NCBI GenBank assembly: GCA_037447655.1
Contig: JBBHKE010002810.1
Coordinates: 1 to 64,000 of the forward strand
DNA length: 64,000 bases
Reading direction: 5' to 3'
Source: Zygnema cylindricum
Taxonomy: Eukaryota; Streptophyta; Zygnematophyceae; Zygnematales; Zygnemataceae
Shown one piece after another: positions 45,211-56,677 of the stretch. Both the position numbers and the translations under genes were made by a program. Numbering within the stretch: the stretch's first letter is position 1; each line of letters begins with the position of its first letter. The notes under the pieces were generated by a model. It saw only the letters and a list, made by a program, of their open reading frames with translations, was not told where the DNA came from and searched no databases.

Positions 45211-45339
45211 TTCATCATTAATTGCCCTAATCCATCTGTCCTTTTACGGATTGTAAGTCTGAGGCTTATTAAAGTGTGACAACTTTGTTACCTGCTTGTG
45301 TGACAACTTTGTTACCTGCTTTTGCTCTATTGTTAATGG

Positions 45340-45530
45340 GAGCTGGCTCCTCTTCTTCTTCCTCTATGTTCTCGAACTCTAACGGTCTTCTTCCTCTATG
45401 TTCTCGAACTCTAACGGTACTTGTAATTTTATTGGAGTCTTCTTCCTCTATGTTCTCAAACTCTAACGGTCTTCTTCCTCTATGTTCTCGAACTCTAACG
45501 GTACTTGTAATTTTATTGGATTCTCCTCCT
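45340..45530 (-). repeat. Tandem duplication in the copia-3 integrase-RT linker
   Basis: An ~84-bp unit (SNKITSTVRVREHRGRRPLE in translation) is present twice in frame, and within it a shorter CTATGTTCTCGAACTCTAAC unit is also doubled on the plus strand. Confidence 0.85.
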
Positions 45531-45681
45531 CTGTCCGAGTTTCCTCCGAATCTGCAACAATCTGACATTTCATTTAGGGAAGACGGACTCCTCCTCACTC
45601 CCTGAGCCAAATCTAATTTTGATTGTTCTAGAGTATTTCAAGGGATCTATCGACTTCGCTTCATCCATGACAACGAGGTGC

Positions 45682-46915
45682 TTAACCATTATGATATCTT
45701 TTCTCCCGATCATAGACTCGGTATCCCTTTACTTCCTCATCATATCCCATTAGATATCGTGACTTTCCTTTAACATCTATTTTCGAATCCCTTCGGTCAA
45801 AATTCAGACGATACACTTGACTCCCAAATACTTCCTGATGGGATATATCCGGCTTCCTTCCAATCCATCTCTCATAAGGTGTCTTCCCTTTTACAGCTAA
45901 TGTAACAACTCTATTCTTGATATAATTTGCAAAATTCTTGGCTCCGGCCCAGAAGCGTTTTTCTATCTTCTTATCTGTCACCATGCCACGGACATTTTCA
46001 CCTAGAGTTCTATTTACTCTTTCAGCTACAGTGTTTTGTTCTAGGATATTAGGGACTATCTTTTCATGTTATACTCCCTCATCTCTCAAGAAATCTTCAG
46101 ACTGATTTGATGTGTACTCTCCCCCATTATCATTTCGAATTCTCTTTATAAGGGTTTTATGCAACTTCTCGCTCCATGCTTTATGCTCTTTAAAATAAAT
46201 CGGTGTTTCATAATTATTTTTGAGGAAGTAAACTGTGGAATAATTGGACCAGTCCTCGGTTATGGTTAGTATAATTTTTTTTCCTCCTAACAAAGGTACT
46301 TTCGTTGGTCGCGAGATATAAACTAGTTCTAGCTCCTTCTCCCCTTTATATGTAGTCAATTTGAAAAAGGGCAATTTGTGAGTCTTACCTTGTGCACAAC
46401 CACTAGAATCATCCATCACTTCAATATCCCAAAAGTGAATCGCTTCTACTACCCCCAACTTTTTCATTTCCTTCAATCGATCCAAATGCATATGTCCCAA
46501 CGGCTTATGCCATATCATCATCTTGGGAACACCAACATAATAAGCATTTTTCTTTTCATTGCTTAAGTTAAGCCTAAACATTCCTTCGATATCCTTGTCA
46601 GTCGTGAAATAGATTTCATCATCATACTTTGTTGTGAAAGTTCCCTTCCTGGTGTAAGTTTCAAAATCTTCGTCATCCTATACAAAAGTAGAGATGAGAT
46701 TCTTGATTAACAGGTATATAGAGGACATCTCCTATGGACGTCTAAACCTCCACTAGTACTTTTAGATCTACCGATCCCACTAGATCTGCAGTTACCACTC
46801 TCTCATCCCCATACTCCATCTCTACAGTAAGGATCTTTCTCACCCTAGTAAATAACTACTTATCACGACACATATGCATTGAGGCACCCGAGTCAATAAT
46901 CCAACCTTCATCCAG
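45682..46915 (-). pseudogene. copia-3 protease and integrase, decayed
   Basis: Protease: WIIDSGASMHMCRDK at about 46915-46870 with the D-S-G intact, followed by a TAG. Integrase zinc region WHKPLGHMHLDRL and SGCAQGKTHKLPF (46500-46370). Core: TEDWSNYSTVYFLK for the first Asp region (the usual D-x-x-S/T neighbourhood) and RNDNGGEYTS for the second. A frame break follows at 46069. The C-terminal part at 45984-45682 has KTPYERWIGRKPDISH and GKSRYLMGYDEEVKGYRVYD. Confidence 0.8.
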
Positions 46916-47124
46916 AGCTTATTGGATAGCTCTGATTGTGCAATTTTGCTTCCATGGGATGTCGTTCTCCTCCAACTTTTCGTTGAGAAGAAGCTCCCTG
47001 TGCTCTTCGTCCAAAATCTTCTCCTCTTCGAGCACCCCTTTCACTTGTGTGGTAATAAGTGTCTTTTTCTTTCCAAAAGGTTTATCAGATTGGTTCTCCT
47101 TGAGCCTCAACTACGTCAGCTTTG

Positions 47125-47256
47125 TGCACTCCACCATGTAGTGACCTGGTTTCCTGCAAAAATGACAAACCCCCTTTGTGGGTCTAGAACCGGATCCATC
47201 CGGTTGGACTCCTCTCCCCCCTCCACCAAAATTCCCAAAAGGTTTCTTTGTCGTGC
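47125..47256 (-). pseudogene. copia-3 gag C-terminal fragment with one CCHC knuckle
   Basis: Translates as KKPFGNFGGGGRGVQPDGSG, then VCHFCRKPGHYMVEC, a standard CX2CX4HX4C knuckle, then a stop. Upstream gag is absent. Confidence 0.8.
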
Positions 47257-48612
47257 ATGTGACAAAAGGAATGTTAAACAGGTAACACAATCAGCTGCAA
47301 GATAAATAATAAACAATTAAGCTAGAAAGTGATGAACATCTAAAAAAACAAGTGACAATAAATATGTACAGCCAACGGATAGCCACTAGGCTCCTTGGTC
47401 AGTTTATATTCCTTACAAGAGTTTCAATAAATAAAGATTTAACTCAATATCACAACACACAAACTGAAACTGTAGCAAACTGCGAGCAAATGTGAGATAA
47501 CCAGATCTAGTCACACACAAAACATATGAGGAAAGCCAACCCTAATTGTGAGATAACCAGATCTAGTCACACACAAAACATATGAGGAAAGCCAACCCTA
47601 ATCCACTATCACGCAGTAAACCACACAAGCAAACCCAAAACTGTCCAATCACAATCCAAGGTTTAGCAACAACCTGAGAAAGAAGACCGAGCAGCAATCC
47701 ACTTGATAGGATGCGAGAAGAAGTGAAGGGAAACCGGTTAGGCTTTGGCGTGAGCCGTGTAGATTAATTTGTTGGGCAGGTTTACAGAGAAAGAAAGTAA
47801 GAGCTAAGCAGCAGAACGCTTAATGACCAGAAAAATAGTCACTAAAACTATCCTGACAATTTCACAAGAAAAATCCTCAAAGTTTAGGTCAAATCCTCCA
47901 AAATGAGAATTCCTGTGCTCTTGAAATAATTCACCTAATATTCGCTAAGTACAAAGTCTACAGCTGAGAGTCTACCTTGCTTCGACTACATGCGTTCTAT
48001 GTAGTTGTCTACGCTTAGTTTGGATACTGGCCAATAGGCGACCAGGATCGTCTGCCTTCTGTTACAAAATCTACAGCCTACGGATAATAAACCTTCTTAC
48101 GCTACATGTGAATGCGTGCGACCTCCAAGGGTCCACGACTTGAAATTAACCAATTGCGTCGCCTTGTGCAGAATGAATATGAATCGTCTGTTCCTCTGCA
48201 TCCTTTGTGGCCGTCGATGCGCGTTCAAATTTGCGCTGGTCCATACTTTTAGGTTGGGGCTTCAGTTCGCCAATCGAACGTACGAAACTCAAACCTGTTT
48301 GTGTAAATTCCGGCGCCTAACGAATAGGCGTACGGACTTCAAAATGTTCGCAGGTTTAATGTCGCCTGACGACTTCGCGTACAGAATCCAATCTGTTCGC
48401 GGGTTTAACGGCGTCAACGACAATTTGTACGGTTCTGTCGCCACCGAAACATACCAAAATACAAATTAGTGTGGCGTGAATTTTACAAACCGTTTATATG
48501 CCATTAAAATGCGGTTAAAATGCGGTTAATTTGCGCCGACGTGATACGGCATGACAACTGTCGTGCATGTGACAAAAGGAATGTTAAACATGCAACACAA
48601 TCAGCTGCAATG
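47257..48612. repeat. Segment bounded by a ~48-bp direct repeat
   Basis: GTCGTGCATGTGACAAAAGG and the following ~28 bases (GAATGTTAAACA...AACACAATCAGCTGCAA) occur at 47254-47301 and 48561-48612. Between them are about 1.26 kb of unrecognised sequence, including a 56-bp tandem duplication at 47491-47602. One copy directly abuts the broken end of copia-3 gag; the other directly abuts the 23-bp minisatellite. Could be a deletion or duplication scar or a fragment of another element. Confidence 0.6.
47491..47602. repeat. 56-bp tandem duplication
   Basis: TGTGAGATAACCAGATCTAG ... GCCAACCCTAAT repeated exactly twice (47491-47546, 47547-47602). Confidence 0.95.
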
Positions 48613-49290
48613 CCGGAGACAAATAGAGCTCAATGTTGGAAACAAATAGAGCTCAATGCCGAAAACGAATAGAGCTCCACGCCGGAGACAAATAGAGCTC
48701 AATGCCGAAAACAAATAGAGCTCAATGCCGGAAACAAATAGAGCTCGATGCCAGAAAAAAAAGCTCAATGCCGGACACAAATGGAGCTCAATGCCGGAAA
48801 CAAATAGAGCTCAAGTCAATGCCGGTTACAAATTGAGCTCAATGCTGAAAACAAATAGAGCTCAATGCCGAAAACAAATAGAGCTCAAGTCAATGCCGGA
48901 TACAAATAGAGCTCAATGCCGGAAACAAATAGAGCTCAATGCCGGAAACAAATATAGCTCAATGCCAGAAACAAAAAGAGCTCAATGCCGGAAATAAATA
49001 GTGCTCACTGCTGGAAATAAATAGAGTTCAGTGTCGTAGACAAATAGAGCTCAATGCCGGAAACAAATAGAGCTCAATGCCGGAAACAAATAGAGCTCAA
49101 TGTCGAACACAAATAGAGCTCAATGCTGGAAACAAATAGAGCTCAATGCCGGAAACAAATAGAGCTCAATGCCGGAAACAAATAGAGCTCAATGCCGGAA
49201 ACAAATAGAGCTCAATGCCGGAAACCAATAGAGCTCAATGCCGGAGACAAAGAGAGCTTGATGCTCGAAACAAATAGAGCTCAATTTCGG
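48613..49290. repeat. 23-bp minisatellite, about 29 units
   Basis: Head-to-tail array with consensus AATGCCGGAAACAAATAGAGCTC, described by its key words: GCCGG, AAACAAATA, GAGCTC. Units vary by one to three substitutions; a few carry an extra CAAGT (48812, 48888). 23 is not a multiple of three, so the open frames seen are local only. Confidence 0.95.
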
Positions 49291-50012
49291 TAATTCCAAA
49301 AGACATGAGTGCAATAATTTACAAACGCACAAAACCTTAGACCATAAAAAAATAAAAAAATAACCTAACCGTAAGAAAGCCTTGCCGAATAAACGAGAAT
49401 AATACGACGTAATCAACAAAATTTTTGTATTATAAAGAAAAAATTGTCAACCAAAATAGTCAGTGTTTTATTAGCTTACCGTATTCCAATAACTATTCCA
49501 GATCCATTTGTCTTTGAGTAAAGCCCAGAGTTCGAAGTGTTTCAATTATTTAGGCCCAAAAAATCAAGGGAATTTGTGGTTCTAAGCTGAAGTATTCTAG
49601 AAGGCCTCACATGAAGGACTTCTTTCATAACATGGCGCTAAAGCAAAGAGAAGGTGAAAAAATGAATGAAAGAAGGGTAAATTAAAATGAAAAAAAAAAG
49701 TTGATAAATTGACATTTAGTGAAACCATTTGCCTCTTATTGGATGCGATACAAATAGAAAAACTTAAGCTGTTTGTAAATTAATTAGTATTTTCAACAAC
49801 ATTGTTGTTCTTATAGTAGCAGGTGGAAAAAAAAAAAACATGAAAGTTTATTCCCACCACATGGACATTTTCTATCAAACAATTAATGTTTGTAAAGGAA
49901 GATGCGAAAAAAATTGAATAAATTCCTCAAACAACAAATAACAAATAAAATGAGCTACAAACTATCAAAGGAGAGGCCGTAAAGGGCGAGAAGAGGAAAA
50001 ATGAAGATTAAG
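49291..50012. other. No gene recognised
   Basis: AT-rich sequence between the minisatellite and the tandem duplication. No feature identified. Confidence 0.5.
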
Positions 50013-51062
50013 AAAAAACCACAAAATAGAGAGAAGGCTAAAGAGAAGGGAAAGACAAGTAGAGTATATAAACAAGGAATCCAAAGAGGGAGGTTTGTCG
50101 TCTAGGTCTTCCCTTTTTTGAGATTTCTTTTTACACTGAGGCATATGAATAATGGGGAAAGCGAGTAAGAAGAACCAATTCTAAGTATGAAGAATCTAGG
50201 TGGAACTAGCCTAGGTAAAAGGTATCAAAGAAAGAAAACGTTCTCCTAATTCCCGAGGGAATCTTTCAATCTACAAAAGCTATGTATATTGAAGTACAAA
50301 ACACTAAATAAAGTACTAGACTTAGGACGTAGCATACAGGATGACAAAGCAATAGATGTCAATTTAGACATAGGTGTCAATAGGAATTCCAATACAAACC
50401 CTTGAAAGCCTGTACTTGTCGCTAGAAAAGTACAGCTGCGACACCATTGATCACATTCACATAGTTGTATGCGATAGAGGATGGCCTGCAAATAGTTTGC
50501 CATTGTATTCAAATAGTTCAACGTTGCGTTTTCAACACAGAAATGACGATTCAATAAAGACAATTCAGAAATATGCACACCAAAGAAACAAGATTAGAAC
50601 TACAAAAAAATAAAATATTAAAAATGTGAAATGAAACTTATGAAAGTTAACAAGATAAAAAGGAAAGGAATATAATAAAACCGCATAATTTAATACGAAA
50701 ATTGATGAATGTAGGACTAGAAGTAAAATATTAATCTAATTCATGTGTTTATGGTCAAAATTGTCGCAAATTAAGAAAAGTAATTTTGAGGCACCTTGTG
50801 CTGGGTAATCTATGACCAATGTGCATTCCCTAGTACTAACGACCAAGAAATTGACCTCTCTTACATACCTATTCTTTTCTATCCAAAACGCCACATACAC
50901 CATTCACAACACTTGATTTCGTTTATATCTGAAAATATACTTATAAATGCACTTATAAATGCATTCCAAATCCAGAATAATGTTGATGCACTTCCTCGTC
51001 ATCCCCACAACTCATATTTTGCGCTATGTTATCACACAATTGACCACATAAACCGTATAAAC

Positions 51063-51725
51063 TGTTGGGATATTGTCGTTTTCGTGACATTTCGCGAAGC
51101 GTCATTCCAACTTGAATTTGTTTAACGCGAACTGTCGCGTCCCATATAAAAGTAAGACGTCGTTTCGTGACAGTACTTTTGATGTCCGCGAACGAAACAT
51201 ACTATTTCGTTTCGCGTCGCTTGTTTATTTCGTGCGTAGGTGTTACATTTTGCGTGCAGGTGTGTTCGTGAAGCGACACGTGTTAAGTCAACGTTTGGAG
51301 TTTGTTGTTTCGAAGGAAGAAGCGTGTGCGCCTTCCTTCGTGGAACTTTCATTGAAGAGTGCACAGTCAGCTAGGGAGAGACTTCGTCGCTACGCTAAGT
51401 TCTGCTTGTCTTCCTTGTCTTATCTTGTTCTCTCTTAGTGCAGAGTAGCAAGTATATATAGGCAGCAGTGTACATGTGTAGAGTATTCGATTATTAAATC
51501 ACATATGATTGAATCATAGAGGATTAATCTTGGAGTAAGAGATTATTTAAAGAGGATAGATAATAGAGAGAAGAGAGAAGAGAGATGATGTAAAGAGGCT
51601 TCGGCCAAGAACACTTATAAATCTTTTTGGCTGAATATTCCTCGTCTTTTATGAGCTTCCGATGTGTAATGATGTATGTTTTGATGAATTATTTTAAGTG
51701 AAACTCTTTTGCTTAAGATCCTACA
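51063..51725 (+). repeat. 5' LTR of copia-2
   Basis: 663-bp LTR, TG...CA. Contains GACATTTCGCGAAGCGTC, GTATATATAGGCAGCAGTG (TATA box near 51452), and a TCGATTATTAAATCACATATGATTGAATC stretch. It pairs with 56678-57327; a short AGAGAAGAGAG run differs in length between the two LTRs. Confidence 0.95.
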
Positions 51726-51727
51726 AT

Positions 51728-51739
51728 TGGTATCGGAGC
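51728..51739 (+). other. copia-2 primer-binding site
   Basis: TGGTATCGGAGC, same variant as copia-1, two bases after the LTR; complementary-type site for initiator tRNA-Met. Confidence 0.9.
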
Positions 51740-51942
51740 TACACCGCGAATCGTTATTAGCGTTATGAACTCTTTATCGGCGCCCCCAATTTTTGACATT
51801 GATACCTTAAATAGAATAAACTACACTATTTAAGGACGTGGACCATAATCTGCCACGTCTCCTGGCACTAAATTAGAATGAATGACGCTAATATTTTCTT
51901 TACACTAATAATTTCTCAACGCTAATAACGATTCAAGGTGTA
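51740..51942. mobile_element. MITE family A, copy A5, nested in copia-2
   Basis: 203-bp element with ends ACACCGCGAATCGTTATTAG and CGCTAATAACGATTCAAGGTGT, TA at both sides. It splits the copia-2 leader right after the primer-binding site (…GAGC|TA … TA|GTGC). Interior diverged from A1-A3. Confidence 0.82.
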
Positions 51943-51968
51943 GTGCTTCGGAGATAGAGAGGGAGCGC

Positions 51969-53320
51969 ATGGGGAGGAAGAAGAATAGAAATACTCCTTC
52001 CCCCATGTCGACTTCGGAGAGAGCAAGAGAGTTCATTTTTTTGGGTTCTGAATTTGAGGAGACCCGGAATACGGAGAGAAAATTTGAGGGGATGTTTGAT
52101 ACATTAATGAGATATATAGATTCACGATTTCAAACTCAATCTAGTGAGAAAAGAGAATTTGCTTTATTTCAGGCTGCCGATCCATTCAGTGGAGGAGCTA
52201 ATGAGAATGAGATAAAAGAGAGAATTAGGAAAGGTAAAGCAAAGATAGAGGAAGATTCAGATTTTGAAGAGGCATTGGATAATGAAGATGATTATAATAT
52301 GTCGGGGAAATCCGTGGCCTTGAATGGCACCAATTATGCGGTTTGGAAAAAATTTATTTCAAATCAACTTATTCTTAAGAGGCTTTGGAGGATTGTCAAT
52401 GGAGAGGAGAAGATGCCAACGGAGAGCAAGGCACGTGCTCAATAGAGGTTGAAGGATATTGCGGCAACGACCGGGTTGATGAAAAATTGCACTTCTTCCG
52501 TGCTTGATCATTTTCTCGCTCATGGCACGGCCCATGAGTGTTGGCAAGCACTTGAGGAGCAATATGAGAAAGGCGTTGAGATTAAAGGTCAATATGTTTA
52601 TACCGGCTTTATGAATTTTAACATCAAGTCAAATGAAGTGATGGATGATGCCGTGAAACGCTTCAATATTATACTCGAGCAATTACTCAACAATGGTCGA
52701 GTTATTTTGGATGCGGATAAATTAAGTGTGTTTCTTAACGCTTTGCCGGAGAAGCTTTCGCATCTTAAAGCTATTTTATGAGCGAAGGCGGATAATACTT
52801 TTGGATTCACCGTCAATTTTATCAAAATGTCAGAGGGAACTCCATCGGCTTCTTCAAGTGGAGGAGGAGTTCTCAACTCTACTACTCCCGAAACCCCGGA
52901 TCTTAACTATGCCGGTGGTAGAGGAGGTGGTAGAGGAGGTGGCCCGAAAGGTGGTGGTGGCGGCCGAGGCAACAAGAGGGATCAAGGTCGTCCACCGAAG
53001 GTCCCTTCGGATCTTTCCAATATGACATGCTACCGATGTAACCGGCTTGGACATTTGTCTTCATCTTGTCCGGATAAGGATAAGCAATGTCATTTTTGCG
53101 GTAAGTGGGGGCATACGATCCCTCAATGTTATGCAAAGAATGGAGATTCCGGAAGTGGAAGAGGAGGTAGAGGAGGTGATAGAGGCGCCGGAGGTGGCGG
53201 CCGAGGAGGAGGCCGCGGTGGTGGTTGTGGTTATGGTAATGCAAATTACTTTGATTATGGTAATGAAACCGGTGATGATTTTCCGGTTCTTAACCTTACC
53301 CTTGATTCGGTAAGTAGTGG
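51969..53320 (+). pseudogene. copia-2 gag, decayed
   Basis: ATG at 51969 (MGRKKNRNTPSP). One frame throughout, with a TAG at 52443 (copia-1 has Trp there) and a TGA at 52779. Gag core NGTNYAVWKKFISNQLILKR and FNIKSNEVMDDAVKRFNIIL. From 52827 the frame is open into protease. RG-rich stretch, then twin CCHC knuckles CYRCNRLGHLSSSC and CHFCGKWGHTIPQC (about 53029-53133), then a second RGG-rich stretch to about 53235. Confidence 0.9.
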
Positions 53321-53325
53321 AGGAA

Positions 53326-54779
53326 ATTTGGAGAAAGAGTGGATCATTGATACGGGGGCATCTCACCATGTTTGCACGGATGCTACCTTGTTTGATGATA
53401 TGAGGGAACTCACGGTTCCAAAGTTTATTACAGTTGCAAGCGGCCATGTCATTTCGGTTGGTACGGTTGGCACGGTTCGGCTTGATCTTCTTTCATGGGA
53501 TAATGATGGGAAGGAGAGATCGACGGAGTATCGTCTTCAAAATAATCTTTATATTCCGGACGGTTTGGTTAATTTGTTAAGCGTTCCACAAATCCAAAAG
53601 AGTGATGGACGCTTACTTGCGAGAGGTGATCAATCTATTGAGATTTGGAATGAGAAGGGGAATGTAATTGGAGAAGGAGTTGTAACAGATGCGAATCATA
53701 GTCGGCTCTTATGGAGGAGGCCGAAATCTAAAGTTCCCACCGAGGGAATTTCACATCAAATTTCGGAGATGAAAGGTGATCTTACCTTATGGCATCATCG
53801 AATGTGTCATACATCCGAGGTAAGTTTGAAAAAGATGACTCGTCATTCTTCGGTGAGGGGTTTGGACCTTGCATCCGGTGAGAAGGTGAACGGGTGCGGA
53901 GGATGTAGCAAAGCACGTCAAATTCGGATATCCCATCTGAATAAAGACATCAAGCATCGAGCTCAAAGTCCTTTCGAGGTTGTCCACATTGATCTTTGTG
54001 GACATATTAAACCCTAGACAATTGGAGGTAACAAGTATACTTTGGTGATTTTTGATGACTTCTCTCGGAAGTCATGGGTGTATTTATTGAAAAAGAAATC
54101 GGATGCATTTGAAAAATTTAAAGAATGGCATGTGATGGCCGAAAGGCAAATTGATAACAAGCTTAAATCCATTCGTTCGGACAATGGAGGGGAGTTTGTT
54201 GTTTTTGAGGGGTATTGTAAGGAGTGGGGGATAAGGCATCAATTCACAACGCCTTATTCTCCAAAGTCAAATGGAGTGGCCGAGAGGAAGAATCGTACCT
54301 TACAAGAAATGATTCGTGCATGATTCATAGCTCCGGACGAGAGATGTTTTTGTGGGGAGATGCGATTCTTACAACGAATTATATTTGTAACCGAAGACTC
54401 ACTTCGGTTTCCGGAAGTAAAACACCGGAGGAGTTATGGAGTGGAAGAAAGCCCAGGGTTCATCATTTGAGAATTTGGGGATGTCATGCTACGGTTTATG
54501 TGGAATCAATCAAGAGAAAGGGGAAATTTGCACCAAGGTGTTGGCCAAGAATTTTTGTTGGTTATATTGCGAAGGGGAATTTGTACTGAGTGTATGATCC
54601 GGCTCGTCACACCGTGGAGGAATCTCGGAATGTGGATTTTTCATGAGGATCTCAAATCCGCCATGAATTCCGTTGGGATATTTAAAGAAAATTTGGATTT
54701 TTATGATGAGAGTGAAATTGAGAGTTTTCCGTTCATTGGGGATTCAGAATCCGATGAGGAACCGAATGTAAAAAGTTAG
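53326..54779 (+). pseudogene. copia-2 protease and integrase, decayed
   Basis: Protease WIIDTGASHHVCTDATLFDD (D-T-G intact) and VNLLSVPQIQ. Integrase: LWHHRMCH and CGGCSKARQIR (HHCC); VHIDLCG; a TAG at 54015 where copia-1 has Glu; IRSDNGGEF; SPKSNGVAERKNRTLQEM with the catalytic Glu kept. Frame break near 54310, another near 54590. The C-terminus ends in an acidic/Ser-rich linker and a TAG at 54777-54779. Confidence 0.88.
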
Positions 54780-55088
54780 AAAAAGAAATTGGGGAAATCG
54801 GTTGAAATTGAATTTGAAAGAAAGAGTAACGGATCTTTGGATTCCCGAGTGCCTTCGAACATTCGGAAATCTCAAAGCTCTAAATCGAGTTCTAAATCGA
54901 GTGAGAAGGAAATTGAAATTAAATCCGAGGAAGAGAAAGAAGAAAAGGAGGAGGAGCAATTTATTAGGAGAAGCTCTCGGATTACAAAGGGGAAAAAACC
55001 GGAGAAACTTACTTACGATCGAAAAGGGGAAAATGCATTGAATTCGCATTATTTTCTTTTCGATGCTAAGGAGACGAAGTTTCTTTTG

Positions 55089-55091
55089 TAG
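55089..55091 (+). promoter_or_regulatory. In-frame UAG with CAAUCA context (copia-2)
   Basis: TAG CAA TCA CTT after ...DAKETKFLL; the same frame continues QSLTENMTGDPQSYVEARRS into reverse transcriptase. Equivalent to 5524-5526 and 61926-61928. Confidence 0.55.
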
Positions 55092-56643
55092 CAATCACTT
55101 ACGGAAAATATGACCGGCGACCCTCAATCTTATGTTGAGGCTAGGAGGTCGGTTGATTGGGAGAGTAAGTGGAAACCGGCGTGGGAGAAAGAATTTAAGT
55201 CGGTGGTTGATAATTGAACTTTTGAGGAAGTGAAATTATCGGAGGGGAAAAAAGCGATTGATACAAAGTGGGTCTTTAAAACCAAAACTGGAGCATCGGG
55301 TGAAATGATTAAGTCAAAGGCGAGACTTGTTTGTAAGGGGTTCCAACAACGTGAGGGAATCGATTTTAAGGAGACTTATGCTCCAGTGGTGAAGTTCGAC
55401 TCATTACGGATTATTATTGAAATTACAGCGATGGGGAAGAAGCATGTCCATCAAATGGACGTTGAGACCACATTTTTTAAATGGTGAGTTGGAGGAAGAG
55501 GTATATGTGAAGGTACCGGAAGGTGTCTCTCCTTTGCACGAAGGAAATGTATGGCGTTTGCGAAAGTCATTATATGGTTTGAAACAAGCACCACGCACTT
55601 GGTATTTGAGACTTCATCAAGTACTACTGAAGTTTGGATTTGTACGGACTACGTCCGATTCTGGAGTTTACGTGAAAGGTGAAGACGTTGACCAAATCAT
55701 CTTTTCTGTTTGTGTGGATGATTTCTTGATGGCATGCGACAAGTTGGAGCGCATTAATGAGTTGAAACGTTATCTTGGATTACATTTCAAAGTTACGGAT
55801 CTTGGAAAGGTACGCTATATTTTGGGAATTGAAGTGATACGTGACAATGAGGGGAACATTAAATTGAGTCAAGCTCAATATTGTAAGGAGATTTTGGAGA
55901 GATTTGGTATGTCTGACGCGAAACCGCTTTCTACACCGTTGGATGCAAACCTACACATTCGTAAGTTTGAAGAGGAGGATTCTATCGACGTACCATATCG
56001 AGAGGCCGTTGGTTCACTTATGTACCATAGCGTTAGTACTCGTCCAGATATTTCGGCCGCGGTTTCCATTTATAGTCAGGAGCCTAAAAAGGCACACTGG
56101 GAGGCCGTACGACGTATCTTTCAATACTTGGTTGGTACGATTGATCTTAAACTTTTGTTTACTTCAGACAAAAATTCTTAGGAGTGTGTTGGGTATTGTG
56201 ACGTGGATTGGGTCGGTGATTTTGATTCAAGTAAGTCCACGTCAGGATATGCATTAATTTTCGGAGGAGCTGCAATCTCGTGGAGTTCTAGGCTACAACC
56301 TACGGTTGCGTTGAGTTCCACAGAATCTGAATATATGGCTGCGTGTCATGCAGCTAAGGCTTCGATTTCGATTAAGGAGATGTTACGTGAGTTAAGCATT
56401 CCTATTGGTTGTACGACGATTTATTTTGACAGCATGAGTACGATGGCGTAGGCGAAAAATCTAGTGTTTCACAAGAGGACGAAACACATCAGTATCCAAT
56501 GGCATTTTGTAAGAGATTTGGTTATGGCAAACGAGATTGTATTTTCGTACGTACCAACAAAAGAAGAGGCGGCTGATTTGTTGACAAAGGCTGCCACACA
56601 TAATGTGTTTGAGAGGGGGCGACCAAAACTTGGATTATTTTGA
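55092..56643 (+). pseudogene. copia-2 reverse transcriptase and RNase H, decayed
   Basis: TKWVFKTKTGASGEM, GIDFKETYAPVVKFDSLR, HQMDVET then a one-base frameshift in a T-run (about 55470), then LNGELEEEVYVKVPEGV. The YVDD box reads SVCVDDFLM (Tyr to Cys; both Asp kept). SLYGLKQAPRTWYLRLHQ is intact. An upstream TGA is at 55217. RNase H: TAG at 56179 just before ECVGYCDVDW; GYALIFGGAAISW; ALSSTESEYMAACHA; FDSMSTMA then TAG at 56449 (copia-1 has Leu); ends LTKAATHNVFERGRPKLGLF. Confidence 0.9.
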
Positions 56644-56677
56644 AAAGTTTGGCGATTCCAACAATAAAACGGGAGAT

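Larger units (their letters stand above)
43900..47256 (-). mobile_element. copia-3: decayed minus-strand Ty1/copia element, 5' end missing
   Basis: Minus-strand domain order: gag zinc knuckle (47168-47125), protease (46920-46780), integrase (46581-45682), reverse transcriptase (45210-44542), RNase H (44300-43980). It is a different lineage from copia-1, -2 and -4: one CCHC knuckle, DSGASMHMC protease, different integrase. LTRs and target duplication were not found. The gag reading stops being recognisable at about 47256, where sequence also present at 48555-48612 begins. Many stops and frameshifts, so not autonomous. Confidence 0.85.

Noticed and set aside
48613-49290. Regularly spaced repeats reminiscent of a CRISPR array
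   Set aside because: Units are contiguous with no unique spacers, and the window is eukaryotic; it is a minisatellite.
5524-56451. Reassigned UAG codon (alternative genetic code)
   Set aside because: Other TAGs in the elements face different residues (Trp, Leu, Glu) in sister copies, as expected of random decay. TGA and TAA lesions also occur, and the host genes read with the standard code.
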